DNA of 36,859 nucleotides, taken from NCBI GenBank assembly GCA_902623545.1, contig CACNUI010000004.1, positions 1 through 36,859 on the forward strand, in the 5' to 3' direction. The stretch is from an uncultured Alphaproteobacteria bacterium. GTDB lineage: Bacteria; Pseudomonadota; Alphaproteobacteria; HIMB59; GCA-002718135. Shown piece after piece: positions 23,709 to 32,739 of the stretch. The position numbers were made by a program, and so were the translations under genes. The first letter of the stretch is position 1; every line of letters starts with the position of its first letter. The notes under the pieces are model-generated. The model was not told where the DNA came from and made no database searches. It saw nothing but the letters and a program-made list of their open reading frames with translations.

Positions 23709-25978
23709 GCAAGTTCTTTTTTAACTTCTTGTTTATTTGAAAATTCAAAACTAATTTTTTTATCCTTGCTTGTTATTTCTACGTGACCACCCTTAGATAA
23801 TTTTCCAAAAATCAGTTCTTCAGCCATAGGTTTCTTGACTTTTTCTTGTATTACTCTTCCTAATTCTCTTGCACCATAAACCTCATCATAACCTTCTTCG
23901 GCTAATAATTCCTTTGCTTCCTTATTAATTGATAATGAAACACCTTTATCTTCAAGTTGAGCTTCGATTTCTATGATGAATTTATCTACGATAGAAAGTA
24001 CTATATTTTTAGATAAATGATTAAAATGAATTATTGAATCAATTCGATTTCTAAATTCAGGTGAAAAGATTCTATTAATAGCATCACTGCTATCATCATT
24101 AGATCTTTTTGCATTAAATCCTATTTTGTTTTTAGATACATCGATTGCGCCAGCATTAGTTGTCATGATTAATATAACATTTCTAAAATCTATAGTCTTG
24201 CCATTATGATCAGTTAATTTTCCATAGTCCATTACTTGAAGAAGTATATTGAATAAATCAAAGTGAGCTTTTTCAATTTCATCTAAAAGCAGCACACAAT
24301 GAGGATTTTGATCTACGCCATCTGTTAATAATCCTCCTTGATCAAAACCAACATAACCTGGAGGAGCCCCGATCAGTCTGCTCACAGTATGACGTTCCAT
24401 ATATTCTGACATATCAAATCTAAGAAGTTTAATTCCAAGGGTATTACTTAATTGTTTGGCTACCTCAGTCTTTCCAACTCCAGTAGGTCCAGAAAATAAA
24501 TAGGAACCAATTGGTTTTCCATCTTCTCTAAGCCCTGCTCTTGCTAACTTTATGGAAGATGAAAGCTCTTCTATAGCTTTATCTTGACCAAATACAAAAT
24601 TTTTCAAATCTCTCTCTAAATTTTTTAGACTATTCTTATCACTTTGATTAACAGATTTTGTTGGAATTCTTGCCATTAAGGCAACAACTGCTTCTATGTC
24701 TTTTGATAGAATAATTTTCTTTCTTTTCTCTTCAGGCAATAAATATTGTGATGCACCTGCTTCATCAATGACATCAATGGCTTTATCAGGAAGCTTCCTA
24801 TCACCTATATATTTATTTGATAATTCAACAGCGCTAATAATTGCTTCAGGTGAATATTTAATATTATGATGTTCTTCATAGTAAGTTTTTAACCCTTCAA
24901 GAATTTTGATTGTCTCATCTTTTGATGGTTCTTTAACGTCAATTTTTTGGAATCTTCTAACCAAAGCTCTATCTTTTTCAAAATAGTTTTTAAACTCCTT
25001 ATAAGTAGTTGATCCAATGCATTTAAGAGTACCATTGCCTAGAGAAGGTTTTAATAAGTTACTGGCATCCATTGATCCTCCACTGGTTGCTCCTGCACCA
25101 ATAACGGTATGGATTTCATCTATAAATAAAACAGCTTTGTCTTTTTTTTGTAATTCTTTAAGAACTGCTTTCAATCTCTCTTCAAAATCACCTCTGTATC
25201 TTGTACCTGCAAGTAGAGCACCCATATCCAGTGAATATATAGTTGCATCCTCCATAATTTTAGGTACTTTTTTTTCTGTAATTCTTTTTGCCAATCCTTC
25301 AGCAATTGCTGTTTTCCCAACACCAGGTTCTCCAACAAATAAAGGATTATTTTTTTGTCTTCTGCATAAAATTTGAATTGTTCTATCTAGTTCTTTGCTT
25401 CTTCCGATTAGCTTGTCAATTTTACCTTCTTTTGATTTTTCATTTAAGTTAATGCAAAACTGACCTAAAGCACTTTTTGGTTTTTGTTGTTCATTATTGT
25501 CGTTTGTTTGACTATCTACAAATTCTTCATTTTCAAAACTTTCATTACTTTTAGAAATACCATGCGAAATATATTGCACAGCATCTAATCTGCTCATATT
25601 TTGTTGATGAAGAAAATATACTGCATGACTTTCTTTCTCAGAAAATAAAGCTACAATCATATTAGCTCCTGTAACACTCTCTCTTCCACTCGATTGCACG
25701 TGAATAGCAGCTCTTTGTAAAACTCTTTGAAAACCATTTGTTAATTTTGGCTCTCCAGTAAAGTTCTCTTTAAGATTTTCTAAATCATTAATAATAAATT
25801 TCTCAACACTTTCTTTTAAATTTGAAATATCTACTGCACACGCTTTAAGAACACTAATTGCATCTTGGTCTTCCAAAAGAGAAAATAATAAATGCTCTAG
25901 AGTTACATACTCATGCTTATAAGTAGTCGCTAGTTGATATGCTTCTCTTAATGTTTTTTCTAAATTTTGTGATAGCAT
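23705..25978 (-). CDS. clpA: ATP-dependent Clp protease ATP-binding subunit ClpA
   Basis: ClpA is the hexameric AAA+ unfoldase that feeds substrates to ClpP. The 757-residue product has a duplicated N-domain, then D1 with Walker A GEPGVGKT (216-223) and Walker B LFIDEIH, and D2 with GPTGVGKT (497-504) and LLLDEIEKAH. The ClpP-docking tripeptide IGF lies at 619-621, and the absence of a long middle domain excludes ClpB. The ATG at 25978 is chosen because it overlaps the clpS stop as TAATG and gives the family start [10 protein letters not shown]; an upstream ATG at 25999 would add seven residues inside clpS. ClpP is not in this window. Confidence 0.97.
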   Translation of the reverse strand: MLSQNLEKTLREAYQLATTYKHEYVTLEHLLFSLLEDQDAISVLKACAVDISNLKESVEKFIINDLENLKENFTGEPKLTNGFQRVLQRAAIHVQSSGRESVTGANMIVALFSEKESHAVYFLHQQNMSRLDAVQYISHGISKSNESFENEEFVDSQTNDNNEQQKPKSALGQFCINLNEKSKEGKIDKLIGRSKELDRTIQILCRRQKNNPLFVGEPGVGKTAIAEGLAKRITEKKVPKIMEDATIYSLDMGALLAGTRYRGDFEERLKAVLKELQKKDKAVLFIDEIHTVIGAGATSGGSMDASNLLKPSLGNGTLKCIGSTTYKEFKNYFEKDRALVRRFQKIDVKEPSKDETIKILEGLKTYYEEHHNIKYSPEAIISAVELSNKYIGDRKLPDKAIDVIDEAGASQYLLPEEKRKKIILSKDIEAVVALMARIPTKSVNQSDKNSLKNLERDLKNFVFGQDKAIEELSSSIKLARAGLREDGKPIGSYLFSGPTGVGKTEVAKQLSNTLGIKLLRFDMSEYMERHTVSRLIGAPPGYVGFDQGGLLTDGVDQNPHCVLLLDEIEKAHFDLFNILLQVMDYGKLTDHNGKTIDFRNVILIMTTNAGAIDVSKNKIGFNAKRSNDDSSDAINRIFSPEFRNRIDSIIHFNHLSKNIVLSIVDKFIIEIEAQLEDKGVSLSINKEAKELLAEEGYDEVYGARELGRVIQEKVKKPMAEELIFGKLSKGGHVEITSKDKKISFEFSNKQEVKKELA

Positions 25979-26313
25979 TAACTTTTTTCCATTGTGCATT
26001 GTAAAGGATGTTCATTTTTTTTTGCCATATCCATTACTGATTTACATTTAGACTCAGCAACCTCATAAGTAAAAGTTCCACAAACACCAATACCATTTTT
26101 GTGAACGTGTAACATAATTTGAGTAGCTTCCTCTTGTTTTTTATTAAATATTTTTTCTAACACCATAACAACAAATTCCATTGGTGTATAATCATCATTT
26201 AGGAGCAAAACATTATACATTGATGGTTTTTTTGTCTTAGGTTTTGTATCTAATAAGAGTCCTCTTTGAAAATCGTCCTTATTATTGTTACTATTTTGAT
26301 CTTCATTTGCCAT
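25978..26313 (-). CDS. clpS: ClpS adaptor of the ClpAP protease (N-degron recognition)
   Basis: The 111-residue adaptor binds the ClpA N-domain and delivers N-end-rule substrates. The family core is intact: [24 protein letters not shown], then [24 protein letters not shown]. The Asn-Asp-Asp and His residues that bind the N-terminal amino group are present, and the hydrophobic pocket residues look conserved. The N-terminal extension (about 30 residues, rich in Asn, Asp and Lys) is disordered as usual. Its stop overlaps the clpA start, giving translational coupling. It is divergent from the D,D-carboxypeptidase gene with an 83-base AT-rich spacer. Confidence 0.97.
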   Translation of the reverse strand: MANEDQNSNNNKDDFQRGLLLDTKPKTKKPSMYNVLLLNDDYTPMEFVVMVLEKIFNKKQEEATQIMLHVHKNGIGVCGTFTYEVAESKCKSVMDMAKKNEHPLQCTMEKS

Positions 26314-26396
26314 ATTTACTAAATAATATGTTTTAAAATATTTTAAAGTATTTTTCTGTTTGAAAGCATCGAAAATCTTATGTTAATCAAGAAAAA

Positions 26397-27509
26397 ATGA
26401 AAAAAAATTTATTATTAATCATTATTTTAAATAGCTTTTTAATATTAGGTTTTTCATCAAATATTTTTGCAAAAAAAGCAGCAATCGTTATTGATTTTGA
26501 TACGGAAGAAGTATTATTCGAAGTTAATGCAGATACGAGGAATTATCCTGCTTCCTTAACAAAAATAATGACTCTCTACATAGTTTTTGATTATATTAAA
26601 AAAGGAAAGCTTAGTTATGATAGTCAATTGAGCGTATCAAATATTGCCGCTTCAAGATCACCAAGCAAGCTTTATTTAGAAGCAGGCTCAAATATAAAAG
26701 TTATAGATGCGATTAATGCGCTTATAATTAAATCAGCAAATGATGTAGCAACTGTAGTTTCTGAAAATATATCGGGCAGTGAAAGAGAGTTTGCTAAGCT
26801 TATGACACTCTATGCAAAAGATTTAGGTATGCATAATACAACATTTAAAAATGCGTCAGGTCTTCCTAATAGAGCGCAATTAACAACTGCAAGAGATATA
26901 GCAAAACTTTCACATGCACTAATTGCAAATTTTCCAGAAGAGTATAAATTGTTTAGCAAAACAAAATTTACTTATAAGGGAAAGACATACAAAACACATA
27001 ATAAATTAATGTTAAGCTACGATGGTGCTGATGGAATTAAAACAGGATATATCAAAGCATCTGGTTTTCAGTTAGCTTTTTCAGCTGTTAGAGATGATAA
27101 AAGGTTAATAGGAATTATTTTTGGAGGTGATACAGGAAGCCAACGAAACAAATCTTTAAAAATAATAATGGATAAAGAATTTGCTGAATTAAATATTAAG
27201 ACAAAAAGTAGTAATAAAAAAATAGTTAAAAAAGATGAGACTCCAAACAAAAAAATTGATAACAAAAAAAATGCTTATTCTATTGTTGTTGGAACATTTA
27301 AGTATAGAAATAATGCAGAAAAACAAATCAAATTAATTAAAAGTAAATATCCAGTTTCTACTAAAGACAAAATTTCAAATGTTGTGCTAGTAAAAGTTAG
27401 TGGTAAACAACTTTATGAATCTAGATTTGAAAATTTTTCCAGAAAAGAAGCGTATACAGCCTGTAAAAGACTAAAAAAATATAATCGCGATTGTTTTGTC
27501 AGACTGTAA
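26397..27509 (+). CDS. Exported D-alanyl-D-alanine carboxypeptidase with C-terminal SPOR domain
   Basis: This 370-residue penicillin-binding protein (DacA/PBP5-like, S11 peptidase) trims the terminal D-Ala of peptidoglycan stem peptides. It has a signal peptide (about residues 1-25), then the serine-acylase motifs: SLTK with Ser53 and Lys56, SAN at 113-115, and KTG at 215-217. After a lysine-rich linker (about 255-290) comes a SPOR domain (about 293-370, YSIVVGTFKYRNNAEKQIK), which binds denuded glycan at the septum. The PBP5-plus-SPOR fusion is common in alphaproteobacteria. It lies divergent from clpS, and its end overlaps the convergent mutase gene by 11 bases. Confidence 0.93.
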   Translation: MKKNLLLIIILNSFLILGFSSNIFAKKAAIVIDFDTEEVLFEVNADTRNYPASLTKIMTLYIVFDYIKKGKLSYDSQLSVSNIAASRSPSKLYLEAGSNIKVIDAINALIIKSANDVATVVSENISGSEREFAKLMTLYAKDLGMHNTTFKNASGLPNRAQLTTARDIAKLSHALIANFPEEYKLFSKTKFTYKGKTYKTHNKLMLSYDGADGIKTGYIKASGFQLAFSAVRDDKRLIGIIFGGDTGSQRNKSLKIIMDKEFAELNIKTKSSNKKIVKKDETPNKKIDNKKNAYSIVVGTFKYRNNAEKQIKLIKSKYPVSTKDKISNVVLVKVSGKQLYESRFENFSRKEAYTACKRLKKYNRDCFVRL

Positions 27510-28905
27510 ACTTATAATTTATATCGCTTAGATATAACTGATTTTCGATAATTGCTATCAAAGACTTAAGACCTTCTTGAGAAGTAGACTCTGCTCTACA
27601 AGTTAGTTGGTTTTGAGTATTACTAGCTCTCATTAGAAACCATCCATCATTATTTTCAACTCTTATTCCATCAATATCTATTATTTTACCTTCTGTATTT
27701 TTTATTCTTTCTTTTATTTCTTCAATAATTAAAAATTTTTTGGTTTCATCTACATCAAACCTTATTTCAGGGGTTGAATAAGTTTTAGGATATATATTAA
27801 TTAACTCGTTCAAGGATTTTTCTTGATTACATAGTATTCGCAATAAGCGTAATGCAACATACATTGCATCATCGTAACCATAAAAATCATCTGCATAACA
27901 TATATGACCACTCATTTCTCCTGCTAAAGGGGATTTTAATTCTTTCATTTTTTCTTTTATTGGAGAGTGTCCGGTTTTAGACATTATAGGATCACAATTA
28001 AGTTTTTTTGCTTCATCAAAAAAAACTTTACTACATTTAACATCCATAATTATTTTTGGATTATCGTATAAGTTAGCAATTTCAGTGCATAGTAATAACA
28101 TGTACTGATCCGCCCAAACTAAATTGCCTAAGTTGTCTACAACACCTAAACGATCTCCATCACCATCAAAAGCCAGACCTATGTCACATTTGTTATCTTT
28201 GACTGACTTTATTAATTGCTCCATATTTTTTGGAATAGTTGGATCTGGGTGATGATTAGGAAAATTTCCATCAACTTCTTCATTAATTAATATATTTTCA
28301 GAATTATTTAAATTGTTTGTAACTTCCTTAATGACAGCTCCCATTGCACCATTACCAATATCCCAAGCAATTTTTATTTTTTTATTGAGATTAATATTTT
28401 GTAATAATCTTTCGTTATAATCTTTTTTAATATCTTGATTAATGATCTCACCTTCGATTAATTTTAAATCATTTTGATCAATTAATTTTTGAAGACTTTG
28501 AATGTCTTCGGCATAAAAAGAATGTTTACCTAGAACCATTTTGAAACCATTATATTCTGAAGGGTTATGTGATCCTGTAACCATTATAACAGCATCTGCA
28601 TTAAGATGGTAATGGGCAAAATAAGTCATTGGAGTTGGCCCCATACCAATATTGATAACTTTTGCTCCTGCATCCTTTAATCCTTTACAAACAGCTTGAT
28701 GTAAATCTGGTGATGTTAATCTTCCATCATAACCAGTAGCTATAATGTTAGATTTCAATCTATTAATTACAGTATATCCAAATGTTCTACCTATCGAATA
28801 CGCTGTATTTTCATTGATATTCTCTCCAACTATTCCTCTAATATCATATTCTCTAAGGACCTCTTTATCAAAATTTTCAATTTTCAAATTATTTTCCAGT
28901 TCCAT
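27499..28905 (-). CDS. algC: Phosphomannomutase/phosphoglucomutase
   Basis: The enzyme interconverts hexose 1- and 6-phosphates of mannose and glucose, supplying nucleotide-sugar synthesis. The 468-residue product (475 from an upstream ATG at 28926) has the phosphoserine loop VTGSHNPSEYNG, the metal-binding DGDGDRLG, the sugar-binding GEMSGH and the phosphate-binding RASNTQN of the AlgC/ManB family. The start REYDIRGIVG is typical of AlgC. It overlaps the end of the UDP-glucose dehydrogenase gene by 17 bases, so the two are co-transcribed. The start at 28905 is preferred because the upstream extension is short and unlike the family; both starts lie inside ugd. Confidence 0.92.
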   Translation of the reverse strand: MELENNLKIENFDKEVLREYDIRGIVGENINENTAYSIGRTFGYTVINRLKSNIIATGYDGRLTSPDLHQAVCKGLKDAGAKVINIGMGPTPMTYFAHYHLNADAVIMVTGSHNPSEYNGFKMVLGKHSFYAEDIQSLQKLIDQNDLKLIEGEIINQDIKKDYNERLLQNINLNKKIKIAWDIGNGAMGAVIKEVTNNLNNSENILINEEVDGNFPNHHPDPTIPKNMEQLIKSVKDNKCDIGLAFDGDGDRLGVVDNLGNLVWADQYMLLLCTEIANLYDNPKIIMDVKCSKVFFDEAKKLNCDPIMSKTGHSPIKEKMKELKSPLAGEMSGHICYADDFYGYDDAMYVALRLLRILCNQEKSLNELINIYPKTYSTPEIRFDVDETKKFLIIEEIKERIKNTEGKIIDIDGIRVENNDGWFLMRASNTQNQLTCRAESTSQEGLKSLIAIIENQLYLSDINYKFTV

Positions 28906-30184
28906 AATATTTAAATCCCAACTCATTTAAGTCTTCTGGAGCATAAATATTTCTTAAATCAAAAATTATTTTTTCTTTTAAAATTTTTGATATTTTTTTA
29001 AAATTTAATGCTCTAAATTCATTCCATTCTGTTCCAATAATAATTGCCGATGCTCCTTCACAAGCGTCATAAGGAGAATTAAAAAAAATAAGGTTTGAAT
29101 TTTCTTTTTTGGCATTATTCATTGCTTCGGGATCATAACATTGAACATTAAATCCTTTTTCAAATAGTTTAGATGCAATTTTCATGGAAGTAGAATCCCT
29201 AACATCATCAGTATTGGGCTTGAAACTTAAACCCAGAAAACAAATAGTAGATTTATTCTCAATATTTGAAATAATTTTATCTGAAATTTTTATTATACGA
29301 TCTTGGTTAGATTTATTAACAGTATTAATAATTGATAAATCAATATTTTTCTTTTTAGCAGCTGAAGCAAATGCCTTAACATCTTTTGGAAAACATGATC
29401 CGCCAAATCCAGGTCCAGCATTCAAAAATTTAGATCCAATTCTTTTATCTATACCCATTGCATGTGCAACTTGTTGAACGTCAGCTCCTACTACTTCACA
29501 TAAGTCAGCAACCTCGTTAATAAAGGCAATTTTAGTTGCTAGAAAACTATTTGAGGCATATTTAATGATCTCTGAACTTTCGATAGATGTTGATACGATT
29601 GGCGTTTCTTTTAGAAATAGAGGTCTGTAAAGTTCTTTCATGATATTTTCAGATTTTTTATTTTCTGTGCCAATTACCACTCTATCTGGCCTGATAAAAT
29701 CATCGATTGCAGATCCCTCTCGAAGAAATTCTGGGTTGGATACTATATCAAATAGTTTTTGATCAACTTTTCCTGAAATTATCTTTTTTATCTCTCTTGT
29801 AGTTCCAACTGGCACAGTAGACTTAGTTACAACTAAACAATATTTTTTTATATTATCAGCAATTTCTTCAGCAACTTGCCATACAAAACTTAAATCAGCC
29901 TCTTCCTCTAATCTTTTTGTTGGAGTTCCTACAGTAATAAAAATTATATCTGAATTTTCTAAGTTGTTTTTTATATTTGATTTGAAAGATATTAATTTTG
30001 TTTTATTAATATGTTTGTTCAGAAGTTCATCCATACCTGGCTCAAAAAATGGACACTTACCTGATTTGAGTGTTTCAAGACGTTTGTCATCTTTATCTAT
30101 ACAAGTAACAGTATAACCAAATTCAGCAAAGCATGCTCCCGTTACCAAACCGACATAACCAGTTCCAACTATCACTAATTTCAT
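28889..30184 (-). CDS. ugd: UDP-glucose 6-dehydrogenase
   Basis: Ugd oxidises UDP-glucose to UDP-glucuronate (EC 1.1.1.22), a precursor for surface polysaccharides. The 431-residue product has the N-terminal NAD-binding GTGYVGLVTGACFAEFG, the family blocks VGTPTK and KSTVPVGTT, NPEFLREGSAI, and the catalytic Cys264 in GFGGSCFPKD. The C-terminal domain has LGLSFKPNTDDVRDS. It lies upstream of and overlaps algC, forming a two-gene nucleotide-sugar unit. A TATAAT hexamer in the spacer after lacI (minus strand) may be its -10. Confidence 0.96.
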   Translation of the reverse strand: MKLVIVGTGYVGLVTGACFAEFGYTVTCIDKDDKRLETLKSGKCPFFEPGMDELLNKHINKTKLISFKSNIKNNLENSDIIFITVGTPTKRLEEEADLSFVWQVAEEIADNIKKYCLVVTKSTVPVGTTREIKKIISGKVDQKLFDIVSNPEFLREGSAIDDFIRPDRVVIGTENKKSENIMKELYRPLFLKETPIVSTSIESSEIIKYASNSFLATKIAFINEVADLCEVVGADVQQVAHAMGIDKRIGSKFLNAGPGFGGSCFPKDVKAFASAAKKKNIDLSIINTVNKSNQDRIIKISDKIISNIENKSTICFLGLSFKPNTDDVRDSTSMKIASKLFEKGFNVQCYDPEAMNNAKKENSNLIFFNSPYDACEGASAIIIGTEWNEFRALNFKKISKILKEKIIFDLRNIYAPEDLNELGFKYYGTGK

Positions 30185-30225
30185 TATGATCCTATAACCT
30201 TGATTGTAATTGTATTAAATGAGAA

Positions 30226-30255
30226 ATTATAATTTATAGGTTAAATATTTGTTAC
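30226..30255 (-). promoter_or_regulatory. Possible promoter for ugd-algC
   Basis: On the minus strand a perfect TATAAT lies at 30231-30226, about 42 bases before the ugd ATG. GTAACA (30255-30250), an 18-base spacing upstream, matches four of six -35 positions. TATAAT alone is frequent in such AT-rich DNA. Confidence 0.3.
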
Positions 30256-31271
30256 TTTACAGTATGTACTGAGCCTCTTTCAATAATTTCAGATTTTGCT
30301 TGAAAATTATTAGATTTTTTAAAAATTTTATTATTTTCTAATAAAATATTTATTGCTTTTTTACCAAGCAGTTTAACTGGAAAAGATGCTGCTGTAATTG
30401 AAGGAGAACTTAAATCTCTAACTAGAGGTCCATCAAAAGTAATAATTGAGATATCTGAGCCTATTTTTAAATCGAGATAATTGCAAGCTTTAATTGCGCT
30501 TAAAGCTGAATATTCGGTTGAACATATTATTGCAGTAATTTTTTTATTTTCAAAAATCATTTTTTTTATAATTTCAAAACTTTTTTCTGGCTGCTCAAGT
30601 TTTACAGATGCATAATAATTTTGATTAAATTTAATATTAAATAATTTTAGTGTTTTTAAAAATGAAGACTTTCGTTCACTCGCGAAGTTGTATTTTTCTG
30701 AAATATTTATATATGATATATGTTTATGATTTTTGTTTATTAAATATCGTGTAATTTTTTCAGTTGCACCTTTATTATCTAGGTCTACCCAAGAAAAGTT
30801 TTGATTGTATTTAGTCTTTCCCCAAGCAACATAATTAATATTATACTTATTTAGCAAGTCAATCCGTACATCATTTGTTTTAATATTTTGAAGAACAACA
30901 TTTTCTATTTTTTGTTCTAATATTAATTTTTCATAAGCTTTAATTTCCTCTTCTTCACTTCTTGCAAATAAAATTTGTAACTGAATACTTTCTGCTAATA
31001 ACTCATCTGACATTCCAGAAATAAATTGGAAAAAGTTTCCTTGGTTAAGTGTGCTTCTATTAGTGCCATAAATTGGAAGAACATATCCAACTGTTTTAGT
31101 CTTACCAGAAGCCAGAACACTTGCATATGGATTTGGACTATATTGGTATTTTAATGCAAATCTTTTGACTCTTTCTCTTGTTTTTTCACTTACATCTGAA
31201 TACCCTCCAAGAGCTCGAGATACCGTTGTTATGGATAAGTCCAGTTTCTTTGCCAATTCTTTAATATTCAT
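30252..31271 (-). CDS. LacI-family transcriptional regulator of the agl operon
   Basis: The 339-residue regulator starts with the LacI helix-turn-helix, MNIKELAKKLDLSITTVSRAL, then the hinge (SPNPYASVLASGKT) and a periplasmic-binding-protein-like sugar-sensing domain (about residues 60-339). Blocks IICSTEYSALSAIKACN and ISIITFDGP are typical for the second half. It is divergent from aglE with a 90-base spacer to the chosen aglE start. That spacer holds a perfect palindrome with central CG, the form bound by LacI proteins, placed between the aglE -35 and -10. It is therefore probably a repressor of aglEFG released by the imported sugar or a derivative; the effector is unknown. Confidence 0.9.
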   Translation of the reverse strand: MNIKELAKKLDLSITTVSRALGGYSDVSEKTRERVKRFALKYQYSPNPYASVLASGKTKTVGYVLPIYGTNRSTLNQGNFFQFISGMSDELLAESIQLQILFARSEEEEIKAYEKLILEQKIENVVLQNIKTNDVRIDLLNKYNINYVAWGKTKYNQNFSWVDLDNKGATEKITRYLINKNHKHISYINISEKYNFASERKSSFLKTLKLFNIKFNQNYYASVKLEQPEKSFEIIKKMIFENKKITAIICSTEYSALSAIKACNYLDLKIGSDISIITFDGPLVRDLSSPSITAASFPVKLLGKKAINILLENNKIFKKSNNFQAKSEIIERGSVHTVK

Positions 31272-31301
31272 AATATTTATGAATAACTCAGAAATAAAAA
31301 A

Positions 31302-31330
31302 TTGACAACCAAAACGTTTTGGTAAATTAT
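31302..31330 (+). promoter_or_regulatory. aglE promoter
   Basis: A perfect -35 TTGACA (31302-31307) is followed after 17 bases by AATTAT (31325-31330), matching four of six -10 positions. The 17-base spacer is occupied by the candidate LacI operator, and the aglE ATG lies 31 bases past the -10. Confidence 0.7.
31308..31323. promoter_or_regulatory. LacI-family operator in the aglE promoter spacer
   Basis: ACCAAAACGTTTTGGT is a perfect 16-bp palindrome with the central CG that LacI-family proteins contact through the hinge helix. It fills the space between the -35 and -10 elements, so a bound repressor would exclude RNA polymerase. The divergent lacI gene makes its product the obvious ligand. 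Confidence 0.85.
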
Positions 31331-31361
31331 GTGATATATATTTATAAATATGGAGGAATTA

Positions 31362-32672
31362 ATGAATAAATTAATTAAAATTTTATTAATAGGTTTCTCA
31401 TCTTTTATTTTTTGTTTCTCAGCTAATGCTGGTGGTCACAAATACACTGGTCCAGATCTAAGTGGGCAAAAAGTGGTTATGTTTGGTCCTTGGCTTTCTC
31501 CAGAACAAGAAATAATGAGAGAAGTTGGAGCTATATTTGAAAAAGCAACTGGTGCTACTTTTGAATATGGTGGTTCAGATAGTTTTGAACAACAAGTAAT
31601 GATTGATCTAAAAGCTGGTAGTGCTGCTGATCTAGTTGTGTTTCCACAACCAGGTCTTGCTGCTAATGCTGCAGCTATGGGAGGTCTCGTGCCATTGGGA
31701 GATGATATCAAAAATATGGTATTGGATAATTATGCTGCTGGTCAATCATGGGTTGATCTTTCAACATATGCAGATGAAAATGGTAATGATCAGTTTAATG
31801 CTATTTTCTTTAGAACTAACGTAAAAAGTTTAGTTTGGTATTCACCAGATAACTTTGAAGATAATGGTTATGAAGTTCCTAAGACAATGGAAGAGTTGAT
31901 TGCATTAACTAGACAAATGGCATCAGATGGTAATACACCATGGTGTATTGGTCTTGGCTCAGGTGCAGCAACTGGATGGCCTGCAACTGATTGGATGGAA
32001 GATATCATGTTAAGAACTCACACACCTGATGTTTATGATATGTGGGTTTCAAATGAAATGCCATTTAATGATCCAAGAGTTATTGAAGCTATGAATTTCT
32101 TCGGTACATTCGCTTTAAATGATGAGTTTGTAAATGGGGGATCTAAAGCAGTAGCAACTACTGATTTTAGAGATGCTCCTAATGGACTATTTACATCTCC
32201 TGCAGAATGTATGATGCATAGACAAGCTAGCTTTATTCCTGCATTTTTCCCAGAAGGTGTTGAAGCAGGTGTAGATTATGATTTCTTCTATTTTCCTGCT
32301 TATGCAACTAAAGATTTAGGAACTCCTGTACTTGGAGCTGGAACACTAGTAGCAGCAACAAATGATAATCAAGCTACTATTGAATTCATTAAATTTTTAA
32401 TGCATCCTGAAGCTCATGAGTATTGGATGGCTAAAGGCGGTTTCTTAACTCCTCACAAAGGTGTAGATGGAAGCAAATATGCAAGTGACACCTTTAGAAA
32501 ATTAGGTGAAATCTTAACTGGGGCAACTACCTTTAGGTTTGATGCTTCAGATTTAATGCCAGGTGCAATAGGTGCTGGTACTTTCTGGACAGGTATGGTT
32601 GATTATACTAACGGAAAGTCTGCTCAAGATGTTGCTGATGCGATCCAAGATAGTTGGGACGCAATTAAATAA
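31362..32672 (+). CDS. aglE: ABC transporter alpha-glucoside-binding protein (AglE-like)
   Basis: This 436-residue periplasmic solute-binding protein captures a sugar for import. The signal peptide covers about residues 1-24, ending SANA before GGHKY. The core has VVMFGPWLSPEQE, GGSDSFEQQV and LVVFPQPGLAANAA, which closely follow AglE of rhizobial alpha-glucoside (trehalose, sucrose, maltose) transporters. The ATG at 31362 is chosen because a strong GGAGG lies five bases upstream; an in-frame ATG at 31350 overlaps that site. It is divergent from a LacI gene and followed by a strong terminator before aglF, a common way to make binding protein in excess. Base composition is noticeably richer in G+C third positions than its neighbours, consistent with high expression. 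Confidence 0.88.
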   Translation: MNKLIKILLIGFSSFIFCFSANAGGHKYTGPDLSGQKVVMFGPWLSPEQEIMREVGAIFEKATGATFEYGGSDSFEQQVMIDLKAGSAADLVVFPQPGLAANAAAMGGLVPLGDDIKNMVLDNYAAGQSWVDLSTYADENGNDQFNAIFFRTNVKSLVWYSPDNFEDNGYEVPKTMEELIALTRQMASDGNTPWCIGLGSGAATGWPATDWMEDIMLRTHTPDVYDMWVSNEMPFNDPRVIEAMNFFGTFALNDEFVNGGSKAVATTDFRDAPNGLFTSPAECMMHRQASFIPAFFPEGVEAGVDYDFFYFPAYATKDLGTPVLGAGTLVAATNDNQATIEFIKFLMHPEAHEYWMAKGGFLTPHKGVDGSKYASDTFRKLGEILTGATTFRFDASDLMPGAIGAGTFWTGMVDYTNGKSAQDVADAIQDSWDAIK

Positions 32673-32684
32673 TTCCTCTTGTTG

Positions 32685-32722
32685 AAAAAGGCGAACAATT
32701 AACTTGTTCGCCTTTTTTTTTT
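32685..32722 (+). terminator. Rho-independent terminator between aglE and aglF
   Basis: GGCGAACAA (32690-32698), a five-base loop, then TTGTTCGCC (32704-32712) form a perfect 9-bp stem followed by ten T. The flanking A run can extend the stem. It lies 17 bases after the aglE stop and should allow only partial read-through to the permease genes. Confidence 0.9.
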
Positions 32723-32739
32723 ATATATTTACTAACTAA

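Noticed and set aside
23705-25999. ClpB chaperone
   Set aside because: The long coiled-coil middle domain is absent, and the IGF loop and adjacent clpS identify ClpA.
30188-30240. CCTATAA ... TTATAGG pair between ugd and lacI as a hairpin
   Set aside because: The arms are 7 bp with a loop of more than 35 bases and unstable, so it is not convincing as a terminator or riboswitch.
31436-31711. Minus-strand 91-codon frame opposite aglE
   Set aside because: It lies wholly inside a well-supported binding-protein gene; its composition reflects the codon pattern of the other strand.
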